The notes under the pieces: model-generated
Databases searched by the model: none
Told to the model about the DNA's origin: nothing
What the model saw: only the letters and a program-made list of their open reading frames with translations
From: Alistipes sp.
Lineage (GTDB): Bacteria; Bacteroidota; Bacteroidia; Bacteroidales; Rikenellaceae
Assembly: GCA_017621455.1 (NCBI GenBank)
Contig: JAGATC010000008.1
Location: 1-64,000, forward strand
Length of the DNA stretch: 64,000 nucleotides
Reading direction: 5' to 3'
Position numbers and translations under genes: made by a program
Part shown: piece after piece, positions 1 through 7,071 of the stretch
Layout of the letters: every line of letters starts with the position of its first letter
Numbering within the stretch: the first letter of the stretch is position 1

Positions 1-62
1 CCCGTTGTAGCCATCTCTGACGAGGGTGCGTTGCCCACATTTTGGACAAACTTTTTATCCAT
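1..62 (-). pseudogene. 5' end of a transposase-like zinc-ribbon protein, frame broken
   Basis: Reading the minus strand, an ATG at 62-60 is followed after a run of five A's by a segment that, in the next frame, encodes VCPKCGQRTLVRDGYNG. This CxxC zinc-ribbon start resembles the N-termini of IS1-type and related transposases. The ATG and the zinc-ribbon frame differ by one base: one extra A in the A-run would join them as MDKKVCPKCG. The gene is therefore either broken or affected by a sequencing error in the homopolymer. Only about 20 codons are in the window, so the family is a guess. Confidence 0.4.
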
Positions 63-79
63 TTCTAACGCAAATAGTG

Positions 80-87
80 CAAATATA
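80..87 (-). promoter_or_regulatory. -7 box before the transposase-like fragment
   Basis: TATATTTG on the minus strand matches the Bacteroidetes TAnnTTTG box and lies about 18 bases upstream of the ATG at 62. No clear ribosome binding site is present. Confidence 0.4.
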
Positions 88-112
88 TAAAAATCAATTA
101 ATTGCCCCGATT

Positions 113-139
113 TTATCTACTAATTTTGACCAATAAGCC
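113..139 (+). repeat. 27-bp exact direct repeat, copy 1
   Basis: This 27-base stretch is identical to 1580-1606 and mismatches begin on both sides. It contains the box TAATTTTG (121-128) and the first nine bases of the structured RNA that follows. The second copy lies at the 3' end of a broken VanZ-like gene. Confidence 0.85.
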
Positions 140-390
140 CAGAGGTCGTGAGCAAGCGCTCACCTCTGAGCCATCATCCACGAGTGCTACGCACACACCG
201 CAATTGTTTTCGCGGCTTGCTCACCTTTTGATTTAGGGTTGCGGGGATAGTATTATGTTTAATGCTCGGGCTTATGCCCTGCGCCAAGAGGTATCCCCGC
301 GAGTTCGGGATTTCACCCTCACTTCGAATCCGCTTCAGACCTCGATATTGCAGAGCAGACGACTTAAAGTAAGTCGTCTGTTTTTGTTTT
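131..390 (+). ncRNA. Structured non-coding RNA with its own terminator, class unknown
   Basis: There is no convincing reading frame, but there is strong base pairing and a transcription unit. The box TAATTTTG lies at 121-128 and an intrinsic terminator at 356-390. CAATA (131-135) pairs with TATTG (346-350), and GAGGTC (142-147) with GACCTC (338-343), closing a body of about 220 nt. Inside, GTGAGCAAGC (148-157) pairs perfectly with 215-224, and GCGGGGATA (241-249) with 292-300. An alternative local hairpin (148-153 with 158-163) competes with the second helix. I see no tmRNA, RNase P or SRP RNA signatures. It could be a regulatory RNA or a Bacteroidales-specific class. Confidence 0.6.
356..390 (+). 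terminator. Intrinsic terminator of the 131-390 RNA
   Basis: A perfect 10-bp stem (CAGACGACTT with AAGTCGTCTG, five-base loop, 356-380) is followed by TTTTTGTTTT. Confidence 0.9.
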
Positions 391-517
391 GAGGGACTTC
401 TGTGAGCAAGCTACCAACCCCCTCCAACCAACCCCCGCCTAACTTTGCTTCGCAACTCCCTTTAAACGCAGAAAAGCGACCCTCAACACCAACATAACAC
501 ACCGGGCAGCACAACCA

Positions 518-699
518 GACTCGAACTGCGGTCAGCAGAGTGAGAGCAATGGCAAGGTGAGCATACGACCATAGGTCGGAAAAGTGAATGGATAATACTG
601 GGAGTTTACTCACCGAGGTATTATCCATTTGCTTTTCGAGGTTGCGTAGCAATATGCTCACCGCAAAGTATTGCCGAGCTGCCACAGCCAGTGCGAGTC
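518..699. repeat. Imperfect palindrome with arms of about 80 bases
   Basis: The arms are about 518-598 and 618-699 and are separated by about 19 bases. The inner 12 bp (AATGGATAATAC, 587-598, with 618-629) pair perfectly. GGTGAGCATA (555-564) finds its complement around 654-663, and GACTCG at 518-523 mirrors CGAGTC at 694-699. The shape suits a miniature inverted-repeat element or a long-hairpin RNA. No transposase frame is inside. Confidence 0.6.
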
Positions 700-779
700 C
701 CTTTATCTGCACCTCACAAAAAAAGACGAACGACTTAGAAAGTCGCTCGTCTCAAATGAGGTGCGGATAAAGGGACTCG
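693..779. repeat. tRNA-Leu 3' end and its inverted copy around the terminator
   Basis: Bases 693-715 on the plus strand match 22 of 23 bases of the tRNA-Leu 3' end plus flank read from the minus strand (779-757). The single difference is T for C at the acceptor-stem position. The terminator hairpin lies between the two copies, so the whole forms one large palindrome. Confidence 0.8.
717..752 (-). terminator. Terminator downstream of tRNA-Leu
   Basis: The stem AGACGA-CGACTT with AAGTCG-TCGTCT (724-752) is followed on the minus strand by seven T's (724-718). Confidence 0.85.
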
Positions 780-843
780 AACCCCCACGCCTCTCGGCAT
801 CAGATCCTAAGTCTGACGTGGCTACCAATTACACCATATCCGC
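762..843 (-). tRNA. tRNA-Leu (anticodon TAG)
   Basis: The minus strand folds as a class II tRNA. The acceptor stem is GCGGATA with TATCCGC, the D-arm contains TAATTGGTAG, the anticodon stem TCAGA/TCTGA holds the loop CTTAGGA (anticodon TAG), a long variable arm follows, and the T-loop is GTTCGAGTC. The discriminator is A. CCA is not fully encoded (CCT follows). A promoter box lies about 45 bases upstream and a terminator directly downstream. Confidence 0.95.
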
Positions 844-888
844 AGGATCTTGCATCACCGAACACCCGTCCGGGTGAGTTTTGCGCTG

Positions 889-896
889 CAAAGATA
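889..896 (-). promoter_or_regulatory. -7 box for tRNA-Leu
   Basis: TATCTTTG on the minus strand lies 45 bases upstream of the tRNA 5' end, with a TTG on the minus strand roughly 15-20 bases further upstream. It matches the Bacteroidetes housekeeping consensus. Confidence 0.7.
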
Positions 897-972
897 AATA
901 CTTTTTACAATTATTACAAATTATTGCGAAATAATTTTTTTCTAATCGTGGTAACATTATAAACTTTTTTAT

Positions 973-980
973 TAACTTTG
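973..980 (+). promoter_or_regulatory. -7 box for the rod-shaped RNA
   Basis: TAACTTTG matches TAnnTTTG. Predicted transcription starts near 987, at the 5' end of the rod-shaped RNA. Confidence 0.6.
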
Positions 981-986
981 CGATAT

Positions 987-1189
987 CCTTTCGGGGATAA
1001 ATATTTTTAGACGTAAAGCGTAAGCATATCTTCCACGAACGAAATCTGGTAAATTTCAATAACGAAGATGGCTTCTGTTATTACTGCGTCACATCATGTG
1101 GCGTGGTGCTATGTGCTATTTTGTTATTAAGGTTTACCAGAGCCTGTTCGTGAAAATAGTGTTGTAGTTCCACGCTTTCTGTATTTTTT
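987..1189 (+). ncRNA. Rod-shaped RNA, 6S RNA (SsrS) candidate
   Basis: About 200 nt fold into one long rod. AAAGCGT (1015-1021) pairs with 1172-1178, CACGAAC (1034-1040) with 1146-1152, TCTGGTAAA (1045-1053) with 1133-1141, and AATAAC (1058-1063) with 1123-1128. Between the first two helices lies a large asymmetric internal loop (12 against 19 bases), like the central bubble of 6S RNA, which mimics an open promoter and binds RNA polymerase. Six T's (1184-1189) follow the closing helix. An alternative is the long 5' leader of the broken gene at 1196. The fold is seen in the sequence; the 6S identity is inferred from shape and size only. Confidence 0.5.
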
Positions 1190-1195
1190 GATGTG

Positions 1196-1634
1196 ATGCA
1201 CAAGAGAGCCAACATATTAATAATAGCATCGGTGCTACTTCTTTTCGTAGGGATGATATATATCCTCTTCCGCGAGGGGGGTATCTTCACATCGTGGCTC
1301 ACATCGCTCGTCCCCATAGATCTACCATTCTGCGGTAACCTTATCGACCACAGCACATTTGTCGGCTATATCTCCCTCTTTGTGCTTGCCGACTCGTTGT
1401 GGTACGGGGCACTGCTACTCTTCGACTCGCTGCTGCGTAGCGACGCGTGGTACAGCGGTGGGGATGACATTTATGGTGATGGTCCTCCCGTTTATCTGTG
1501 AGCTACTACAGCTGTGTCATATTGTGCCTGATACATTCGACTGGATCGACATTATATTCTATTTATTAACCTTAATAACTTATCTACTAATTTTGACCAA
1601 TAAGCCGAATATCGGTATTAATATTTGCCAATGA
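1196..1634 (+). pseudogene. VanZ-like membrane protein, frameshifted
   Basis: Two overlapping frames form one plausible protein of about 145 residues. The first begins MHKRANILIIASVLLL and runs through two membrane segments to SDAWYSGG. The second continues TFMVMVLPFICELLQL and then PDTFDWIDIIFYLLTL. The E..Q plus TFDW.DI pattern is that of VanZ-like small membrane proteins, whose physiological role is mostly unknown. The break lies in the run GGGG at 1460-1463: removing one G restores the frame. The 3' end overlaps the second copy of a 27-bp repeat. It could be a true pseudogene or a base-calling error. ATG 1196 is preferred over the adjacent GTG at 1193. Confidence 0.55.
1580..1606 (+). repeat. 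27-bp exact direct repeat, copy 2
   Basis: Identical to 113-139. It carries the same box TAATTTTG (1588-1595), which could start transcription about 90 bases upstream of the gene at 1693. Confidence 0.85.
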
Positions 1635-1692
1635 TATGGAGTATCCGAAAAGCCATAAGTGAGTAGGGAAATTTAATAATCTATTATTTGTT

Positions 1693-2049
1693 ATGAAAAA
1701 GTATTTTTTCTTAGCTGTAGCTATCCTGTCTTTTGCAGGTGTAAATGCATCTTCAACAAACGAAGAAAAGAAAACCGAATCAAACACCAATGGTGAGACA
1801 TTGGTAATTTCTGATTCATCTTCTGAGGCTGTCAGAACTATTACAGTCTACAGAGTTGTTGACCTTGGTGGTGGTAGAGCTTCGACATCGCCCAAGACAG
1901 GACAGTTCGATGATTCAGAGATGACGTTGAAAGTTGACGGTAAGGTTGGTCCAGTATTCAAGAACAGAAGAGGAGGTGTTTATAGCTCATATGAGTATTG
2001 TGCAACTATTCCAGAATCAAGAACCCGTAATGTAGACTATTATTTTTAA
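1693..2049 (+). CDS. Small secreted protein, unknown function
   Basis: A 118-residue protein starting MKKYFFLAVAILSFAGVNA, a clear Sec signal peptide with likely cleavage after VNA (residue 19). The mature part begins with a Ser/Glu/Lys/Thr-rich, probably disordered stretch, then a segment rich in Gly, Arg and aromatic residues ending NVDYYF. I recognise no domain. The ATG follows an AT-rich leader without a Shine-Dalgarno, as usual in this phylum. The gene stands alone, with a strong terminator 30 bases downstream. GC is lower than in the following genes. It is probably a periplasmic or exported accessory protein. Confidence 0.7.
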   Translation: MKKYFFLAVAILSFAGVNASSTNEEKKTESNTNGETLVISDSSSEAVRTITVYRVVDLGGGRASTSPKTGQFDDSEMTLKVDGKVGPVFKNRRGGVYSSYEYCATIPESRTRNVDYYF

Positions 2050-2080
2050 TGCATAGTGGCCATACAAAGCTCTATTATAA

Positions 2081-2111
2081 ACGCATAAGGTTCTATCTTA
2101 TGCGTTTTTTT
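2081..2111 (+). terminator. Terminator after the small secreted protein
   Basis: The stem ACGCATAAG with CTTATGCGT, seven-base loop, is followed by seven T's. Confidence 0.9.
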
Positions 2112-2113
2112 CG

Positions 2114-2121
2114 TATATTTG
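2114..2121 (+). promoter_or_regulatory. -7 box for the FAD oxidoreductase gene
   Basis: TATATTTG begins three bases after the preceding T-run and 20 bases before the ATG at 2141. Confidence 0.7.
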
Positions 2122-2140
2122 CGTTGTTAATTGATACTTT

Positions 2141-3706
2141 ATGCCAAAGACCATCACCCTTCAGCTCTCGCCCAAGCAGGCTGCCGACGAGAAGTTTTAC
2201 ATAGCACGTGCTGCCGAGCGCCTCGGTATTCGTCAGAGCGAGATAGCCTTAGCGCGTGTCGTCAAGCGCTCGATAGATGCGCGCCAGCGTATGGCCAAGG
2301 TGAACCTCTCGCTCGAGATATACATCGACAAGGAGCCACAGCCTGCGCCACTACACTTCGACTACCCCGCAGTGGATAATGGCACGGAGGTTATCGTCGT
2401 AGGCTCGGGCCCTGCGGGATTGTTCGCCTCGCTACGCCTTATCGAGCTTGGCTTCAAGCCGATACTTCTGGAGCGTGGCAAGTCGGTGCTATCGCGTAAG
2501 CACGACATTGCGCAGATCAACCGTGGTGGCGACATCAACCCCGACTCGAACTACGCCTTTGGCGAGGGTGGTGCCGGCACCTTCTCCGACGGTAAGCTAT
2601 TCACACGCAGCAAGAAGCGTGGCGACTACAACAAGGCACTCCAAACATTGGTATGGCATGGCGCTAATCCCGCCATCCTCTATGAGGCACACCCACATAT
2701 CGGCACTGACAAGCTGCCACGCATCATATCGAACATCTGTCGCACCATCAGTGAGCATGGTGGCAAGGTGCTCTTCGAGAGCAAGGTTTCGGGCTTTGTC
2801 GTCAAGCGTGGCCGCATCACTGGCGTGAAGGTCGGTGACAACACCATCGAGGGTGCCGCTGTGGTCTTGGCCACGGGACACTCCGCGCGCGATATATATG
2901 AGTTGCTCTATTCGTCGGGCATCGCTGTCGAGGCCAAGCCCTTTGCTATGGGCGTCCGCATCGAGCACCCACAGAGGCTTATCGACTCCATACAGTATCA
3001 CCGCGACGAGCGTGGCGAGTGGCTCCCCGCGGCAAGCTATTCGCTTGTTAGTCAGGAGGCTGGGCGTGGCGTCTATTCGTTCTGCATGTGCCCTGGCGGC
3101 TTTATCGTCCCCGCCATGACCGACCCCACGCAGTCGGTGGTAAACGGCATGTCGCCCAGTGGTCGTAACTCGGCCTTTGCCAACTCGGGCCTCGTTACGG
3201 AGGTGCGCCTCGAGGACTTCGCGCACCTTAGGGCGGAGTGGGGTGAGCTTGCGGGCTTGCGCTATCAGCAGATGTTCGAGGAGCTGGCGCGCCAGCATAG
3301 TGGCGAGAGGCAGGTAGCACCCGCACAGCGAGTCTCTGACTTCGTTCACGGCCGCGAGTCGCACACACTGCCCCGCACGTCGTATATCCCTGGCTTGACT
3401 CCATCGCGTCTCGATAGATGGATGCCCGAGGAGATAGGGGCGCGTTTGCGCAGTGGTATCGCTACGTTTGGCCGCAAGATGAAGGGCTTTGTTTCGGATG
3501 AGGCTATCGTTGTGGGCGTGGAGTCGCGCACATCGACACCTGTGCGCATACCGCGTGACCCTGAGACACTTATGCACACCGAGGTTGAGGGACTCTTCCC
3601 CGCGGGTGAGGGCGCTGGCTATGCCGGAGGTATCGTCTCGGCAGCACTCGACGGTGAGCGTATTGCCGATGCTGTGGCACGCTACTGCAAGGCGCATAAC
3701 TTTTAG
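2141..3706 (+). CDS. FAD-dependent oxidoreductase (COG2509 type)
   Basis: A 521-residue cytoplasmic flavoprotein. An N-terminal domain of about 80 residues (ferredoxin-like in related proteins) precedes the dinucleotide-binding motif GSGPAG at 88-93. NYAFGEGGAGTFSDGKL and a C-terminal FAD contact (PAGEGAGYAGGI, about 488-499) are typical of the COG2509 group of uncharacterised FAD-dependent dehydrogenases. The substrate is unknown. The length is normal for the family and the start has a promoter box just upstream. The gene for a GH5 lipoprotein follows after 27 bases on the same strand, but no functional link is evident. Confidence 0.88.
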   Translation: MPKTITLQLSPKQAADEKFYIARAAERLGIRQSEIALARVVKRSIDARQRMAKVNLSLEIYIDKEPQPAPLHFDYPAVDNGTEVIVVGSGPAGLFASLRLIELGFKPILLERGKSVLSRKHDIAQINRGGDINPDSNYAFGEGGAGTFSDGKLFTRSKKRGDYNKALQTLVWHGANPAILYEAHPHIGTDKLPRIISNICRTISEHGGKVLFESKVSGFVVKRGRITGVKVGDNTIEGAAVVLATGHSARDIYELLYSSGIAVEAKPFAMGVRIEHPQRLIDSIQYHRDERGEWLPAASYSLVSQEAGRGVYSFCMCPGGFIVPAMTDPTQSVVNGMSPSGRNSAFANSGLVTEVRLEDFAHLRAEWGELAGLRYQQMFEELARQHSGERQVAPAQRVSDFVHGRESHTLPRTSYIPGLTPSRLDRWMPEEIGARLRSGIATFGRKMKGFVSDEAIVVGVESRTSTPVRIPRDPETLMHTEVEGLFPAGEGAGYAGGIVSAALDGERIADAVARYCKAHNF

Positions 3707-3733
3707 GCTACTAACATCTTAAATACTACCACT

Positions 3734-4990
3734 ATGAGACGTCTGTTTGCTGTCATTGTCACCTTGTTAACGCTTTCGTGCACTACAACACACCAGGCTG
3801 ATACTGCACTGCAGCCTAATGACTTTGTGCGTGTCGAGGGTGCTAACCTTGTTACGCCCGATGGTGAGGTGCTATTTATTCGTGGTACGAACCTTGGCAA
3901 CTGGCTAAATCCCGAGGGTTATATGTTTGGTTTCCAGAGGGTTAATTCTGCACACTTTATCGACGAAATGCTTCGCGAGGCTGTTGGTCCCGTTGGTGCT
4001 GACGAGTTCTGGGCAAGGTTTAAGGACAACTACATCACCGAGGCCGACATCGCCTTTATCGCCTCGACTGGTGCGAACACCATACGTCTGCCGTTCCACT
4101 ACAAGCTATTTACCGATGAGGACTATATGGGTCTTGCGGCTAATCAGGATGGCTTTCAGCGTATCGACCAGGTTGTGGAGTGGTGCCGCAAGTATGGTCT
4201 ATATGTGATTCTCGATATGCACGATGCTCCTGGCGGGCAGACTGGCGACAATATAGACGACTCGTATGGCTACCCATGGTTGTTGGAGTGTGAGGCGAGT
4301 CAGGCGCTCTATACCGACATCTGGCAGCGCATCGCCGACCACTATAAAAATGAGCCTGTAATCCTTGGCTACGACCTTCTAAATGAGCCTATTGCACCCT
4401 ATTTCGGTGATGATGTTGCTGTGCTTAACTCTAAGCTTAAGGCGCTCTATCGCCGTGGCTTCGATGCCATCCGCGAGGTGGATAAGCACCATATTGTCAT
4501 CCTTGGTGGTGCCCAGTGGAATAGCAACTTCGAGCCACTGGAGGATTGTAATTTCGACGAGCAGGTGATGTACTCGTGTCACCGCTATGGTGGTGACCCC
4601 ACGCCCGAGGCTATAGCGTCGTTTATCGCCTTTAGGGACAAGGTTAACCGCCCGATGTATATGGGAGAGATTGGCCACAACACCTACGAGTGGATGACTG
4701 AGTTTTCGGAGACTATGCGCGCGAATAATATCGGCTACACCTATTGGCCCTACAAGAAGATGGGCTCAAGTTCGTGGGTAGGCTTCGATGCTCCCGAGGG
4801 CTGGCAGAATGTCGTGGCGTTTGCCGAGGGTAATCGCCAGAGTTATAAGGATATACGCGAGGCCCGCGAGGCAGCGGGTGGCAGCGAGGCGCTTCAGGCA
4901 GCTCTCGATGCCTTTGTTGAGAGTGTGCGCATAGAGAACTGCACCATCGACAGGGAGTATATCCGCGCCTTGGGACTTAATGCCGAGTAA
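3734..4990 (+). CDS. GH5-family glycoside hydrolase, lipoprotein
   Basis: A 418-residue lipoprotein: the signal peptide ends in lipobox LTLSC with the lipidated Cys at 16. The (beta/alpha)8 domain carries the GH5 hallmarks: RGTNLGNWL (50-58), LLNEP with acid/base Glu218, and MGEIGHN with nucleophile Glu312. The N-terminal pattern resembles exo-glucanase-like GH5 members, which hydrolyse beta-glucans; the exact substrate cannot be read from sequence. It is probably anchored in an outer membrane leaflet or facing the periplasm. A sodium/solute symporter follows after five bases, so the two likely form an operon for saccharide breakdown and uptake. Confidence 0.85.
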   Translation: MRRLFAVIVTLLTLSCTTTHQADTALQPNDFVRVEGANLVTPDGEVLFIRGTNLGNWLNPEGYMFGFQRVNSAHFIDEMLREAVGPVGADEFWARFKDNYITEADIAFIASTGANTIRLPFHYKLFTDEDYMGLAANQDGFQRIDQVVEWCRKYGLYVILDMHDAPGGQTGDNIDDSYGYPWLLECEASQALYTDIWQRIADHYKNEPVILGYDLLNEPIAPYFGDDVAVLNSKLKALYRRGFDAIREVDKHHIVILGGAQWNSNFEPLEDCNFDEQVMYSCHRYGGDPTPEAIASFIAFRDKVNRPMYMGEIGHNTYEWMTEFSETMRANNIGYTYWPYKKMGSSSWVGFDAPEGWQNVVAFAEGNRQSYKDIREAREAAGGSEALQAALDAFVESVRIENCTIDREYIRALGLNAE

Positions 4991-4995
4991 TAGTC

Positions 4996-6423
4996 GTGGC
5001 AACCAGCACCATCATACTCACCATCGCACTATATGTGGCGTTGTTGTTCGTTGTGGCGTGGCGTAGCAGCCGCCACTCGGACAACGCTACGTTCTTTACT
5101 GGTCGCCGCGCCACGCCGCGCTTTGTGGCTATGGTGGCTATGGTGGGTGCCGCCATGTCGGGTGTTACCTATATCTCGGTGCCGGGCACTGTGGCTACGG
5201 ATGGCTTCTCTTATCTGCAGACATGCCTCGGCTTCTTCGTGGGCTACGCCATCATCGCCTTTGTGCTTATTCCGCTCTACTATCGTTTGGGTGTGGTGTC
5301 GCTGTACGAATACCTCGACCACCGCTTTGGCGTGACTGCGCACCGCACGGGTGCTTGGCTCTTCTTCGTGGCAAAGATTGCCTCGGCATCGTTGCGCGCC
5401 TATGTTGTCTGCGTGGTGTTGCAGAGCCTCCTATACGATGTGTGGGGTGTGCCTTTCTGGGTAAATGCCGCCATTATGATGACGCTCGTGTGGCTCTATA
5501 CGCGTCGTGGTGGCGTGAGGTCGGTAGTATGGGTTGAGATGCTTAAGACCATCATTATGGTGGCAAGCATAGTGCTATGCATCCTCTTCGTTATTAGAGC
5601 TTTAGGCCTCGACTTTGGAGGTGCTATTACTCTTGTTGCCGACGGCGACTATTCGCGCATATTCTTCTTTGACGACCCGCTTGATGGGCGCTACTTCTGG
5701 AAGCAGTTCATCGCGGGCATCTTCCTTGTTGTGGCGATGACGGGCTTAGATCAGGATATGATGCAGACGATGCTCTCGTGCCGCACGGAGCGCGATGCCA
5801 AGCGCGGTATGATGAGCTCCATAGTGGTGCAGATTGTCGTTATCGCGCTCTTTCTATCGCTTGGCGTGCTACTCTACGCCTACGCTGCCAAGCACTCGTT
5901 GACCGATGCTGGCGACAACCTCTTTGGCGCTGTTGCCACCCACTCCGCGATGCCCGCCATTGTAGGCGTTATGTTCCTCTTGGGCCTTATAGCCTCTACC
6001 TACTCCTCTGCAGGCTCGGCACTTACGGCGCTGACCACATCGTTTACGCTCGATATTCTTAAGGGCGATAGGAATGATGAGCATAAACGTAAGCTGTCGC
6101 ATGCACTTATTGCTGTGGCTATCACAGCGATTATCCTCTTGTTTGAGCGTTTCAGCTCGGCAGGGGCTATCACGCTTATTTTCACCATGGCGAGCTACAC
6201 CTATGGTCCTCTTTTGGGACTCTTTGCCTTTGGCATCCTCTCTCGCCGCATGCCCCGCAAGTGGAGTATCGTTGCGGCAGCTCTTCTCTCGCCCCTATTC
6301 TGCTATATGCTTAGCACCCACTCCGAGGCATGGTTTGCGGGCTATCGCTTTAGCTACGAGCTGCTTATCATCAATGCCGCCATCACGCTACTTATTCTAT
6401 ATGCCTTCTCGCGAAAAAAATAG
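4996..6423 (+). CDS. Sodium:solute symporter (SSS family)
   Basis: A 475-residue inner-membrane protein with about 13 hydrophobic segments. ATPRFVAMVAMVGAAMSG near residue 40 and a Gly-rich helix near GLDQDMMQ are typical of Na+-coupled symporters of the SSS/SLC5 family, which take up sugars, sialic acid, amino acids or carboxylates. The start is GTG 4996, five bases after the GH5 stop, with no better ATG near. Its position after the glycosidase suggests it imports a released saccharide. That link is inferred. Confidence 0.85.
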   Translation: MATSTIILTIALYVALLFVVAWRSSRHSDNATFFTGRRATPRFVAMVAMVGAAMSGVTYISVPGTVATDGFSYLQTCLGFFVGYAIIAFVLIPLYYRLGVVSLYEYLDHRFGVTAHRTGAWLFFVAKIASASLRAYVVCVVLQSLLYDVWGVPFWVNAAIMMTLVWLYTRRGGVRSVVWVEMLKTIIMVASIVLCILFVIRALGLDFGGAITLVADGDYSRIFFFDDPLDGRYFWKQFIAGIFLVVAMTGLDQDMMQTMLSCRTERDAKRGMMSSIVVQIVVIALFLSLGVLLYAYAAKHSLTDAGDNLFGAVATHSAMPAIVGVMFLLGLIASTYSSAGSALTALTTSFTLDILKGDRNDEHKRKLSHALIAVAITAIILLFERFSSAGAITLIFTMASYTYGPLLGLFAFGILSRRMPRKWSIVAAALLSPLFCYMLSTHSEAWFAGYRFSYELLIINAAITLLILYAFSRKK

Positions 6424-6454
6424 GTCTACACACATCACGTGCGCAGACCTATTT
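6421..6454 (+). terminator. Terminator after the symporter gene
   Basis: TAGGTCT (6421-6427, including the stop codon) pairs with AGACCTA (6445-6451), followed by TTTT. The next gene lies on the opposite strand. Confidence 0.6.
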
Positions 6455-6474
6455 TATATATAAGGTATAAAGCC

Positions 6475-7071
6475 TTATGCCTCGAACTTATCACCCATAA
6501 ACCAGCGGGGGAGGTTGCAACCTATGTAGTTGCCCACAATCGCCCAGAGCCATGCCCAGAGCATCATCCACTCGAACTTACCCATGAGTAGTGCCGCACC
6601 GTAGTAGAAGGCATCGGCCACGCAGTGGGGTAGTCCGCACATGATAAAGACGGGCACGCCAAATAGCAGTGGTAGGTAGTGACCCTTACGTGCGCCATAT
6701 ACGGCCAGAGTCATAATCACGCCCGTACCTATCGAGGTCACCAGCAGAGCGTGCCACGATGCAGTGAGGCGTGCTGCAAGGATTGCGTCGAGGTTTGCCA
6801 TAACCGCATCGTTAGCTACATAGATAGCTATGCAGGCCGCCGCTACGCATCCCACGGCATTACCCGCAAGCATGGGCACTAAGCGCCACGACTCCTTGTA
6901 TGGTAGGTATCCCGCTTTGCCGGTGTAGAGTTGTGCGCCGCACATCACGACCGACAACAGGCCGAAGGCGAAGAGTACGGCGCCCTCAAGGCCGCCAACG
7001 CGTAGGTATACAAGGCCGGCGATGCCGATCATAAGACCGGCAAACACCGACATTGATAGAAACTGTCGCAT
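6475..7071 (-). CDS. Formate/nitrite transporter (FNT) family membrane channel
   Basis: A 198-residue protein with six predicted membrane helices, shorter than FocA or NirC (about 270-285 residues). The hallmark CGLPHCVADAFYY in the second half corresponds to the conserved His region of the FNT pore, and GNYIGCNLPRW matches the usual GN.xGG segment. FNT proteins are pentameric channels for formate, nitrite or hydrosulfide; the substrate here is unknown. Its ATG overlaps the leuS stop codon by one base (TAATG), so translation is probably coupled to leuS. A C-terminal cytoplasmic tail is lacking. Confidence 0.8.
   Translation of the reverse strand: MRQFLSMSVFAGLMIGIAGLVYLRVGGLEGAVLFAFGLLSVVMCGAQLYTGKAGYLPYKESWRLVPMLAGNAVGCVAAACIAIYVANDAVMANLDAILAARLTASWHALLVTSIGTGVIMTLAVYGARKGHYLPLLFGVPVFIMCGLPHCVADAFYYGAALLMGKFEWMMLWAWLWAIVGNYIGCNLPRWFMGDKFEA

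Larger units (their letters stand above)
391..761. other. Gene-free stretch with nested inverted repeats
   Basis: Short open frames occur here but none resembles a protein. The stretch contains an imperfect palindrome (518-699), an inverted copy of the tRNA-Leu 3' end (693-715) and the tRNA terminator. Bases 391-517 show nothing I can identify. Confidence 0.6.

Noticed and set aside
131-390. tmRNA or RNase P RNA
   Set aside because: The conserved terminal and core sequences of both are absent, although a TTCGAATC occurs by chance near 323.
335-712. A 125-codon open frame on the minus strand across the palindrome
   Set aside because: It crosses an intrinsic terminator and both arms of an inverted repeat and has no domain-like sequence.
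829-1059. A 76-codon minus-strand frame upstream of tRNA-Leu
   Set aside because: It overlaps the tRNA promoter and the 5' part of the rod-shaped RNA; basic, low-complexity translation.
2597-3697. A 366-codon open frame on the minus strand
   Set aside because: It lies entirely opposite the FAD oxidoreductase gene, has Arg/His-rich nonsense composition and no motif. It is a shadow caused by codon bias.
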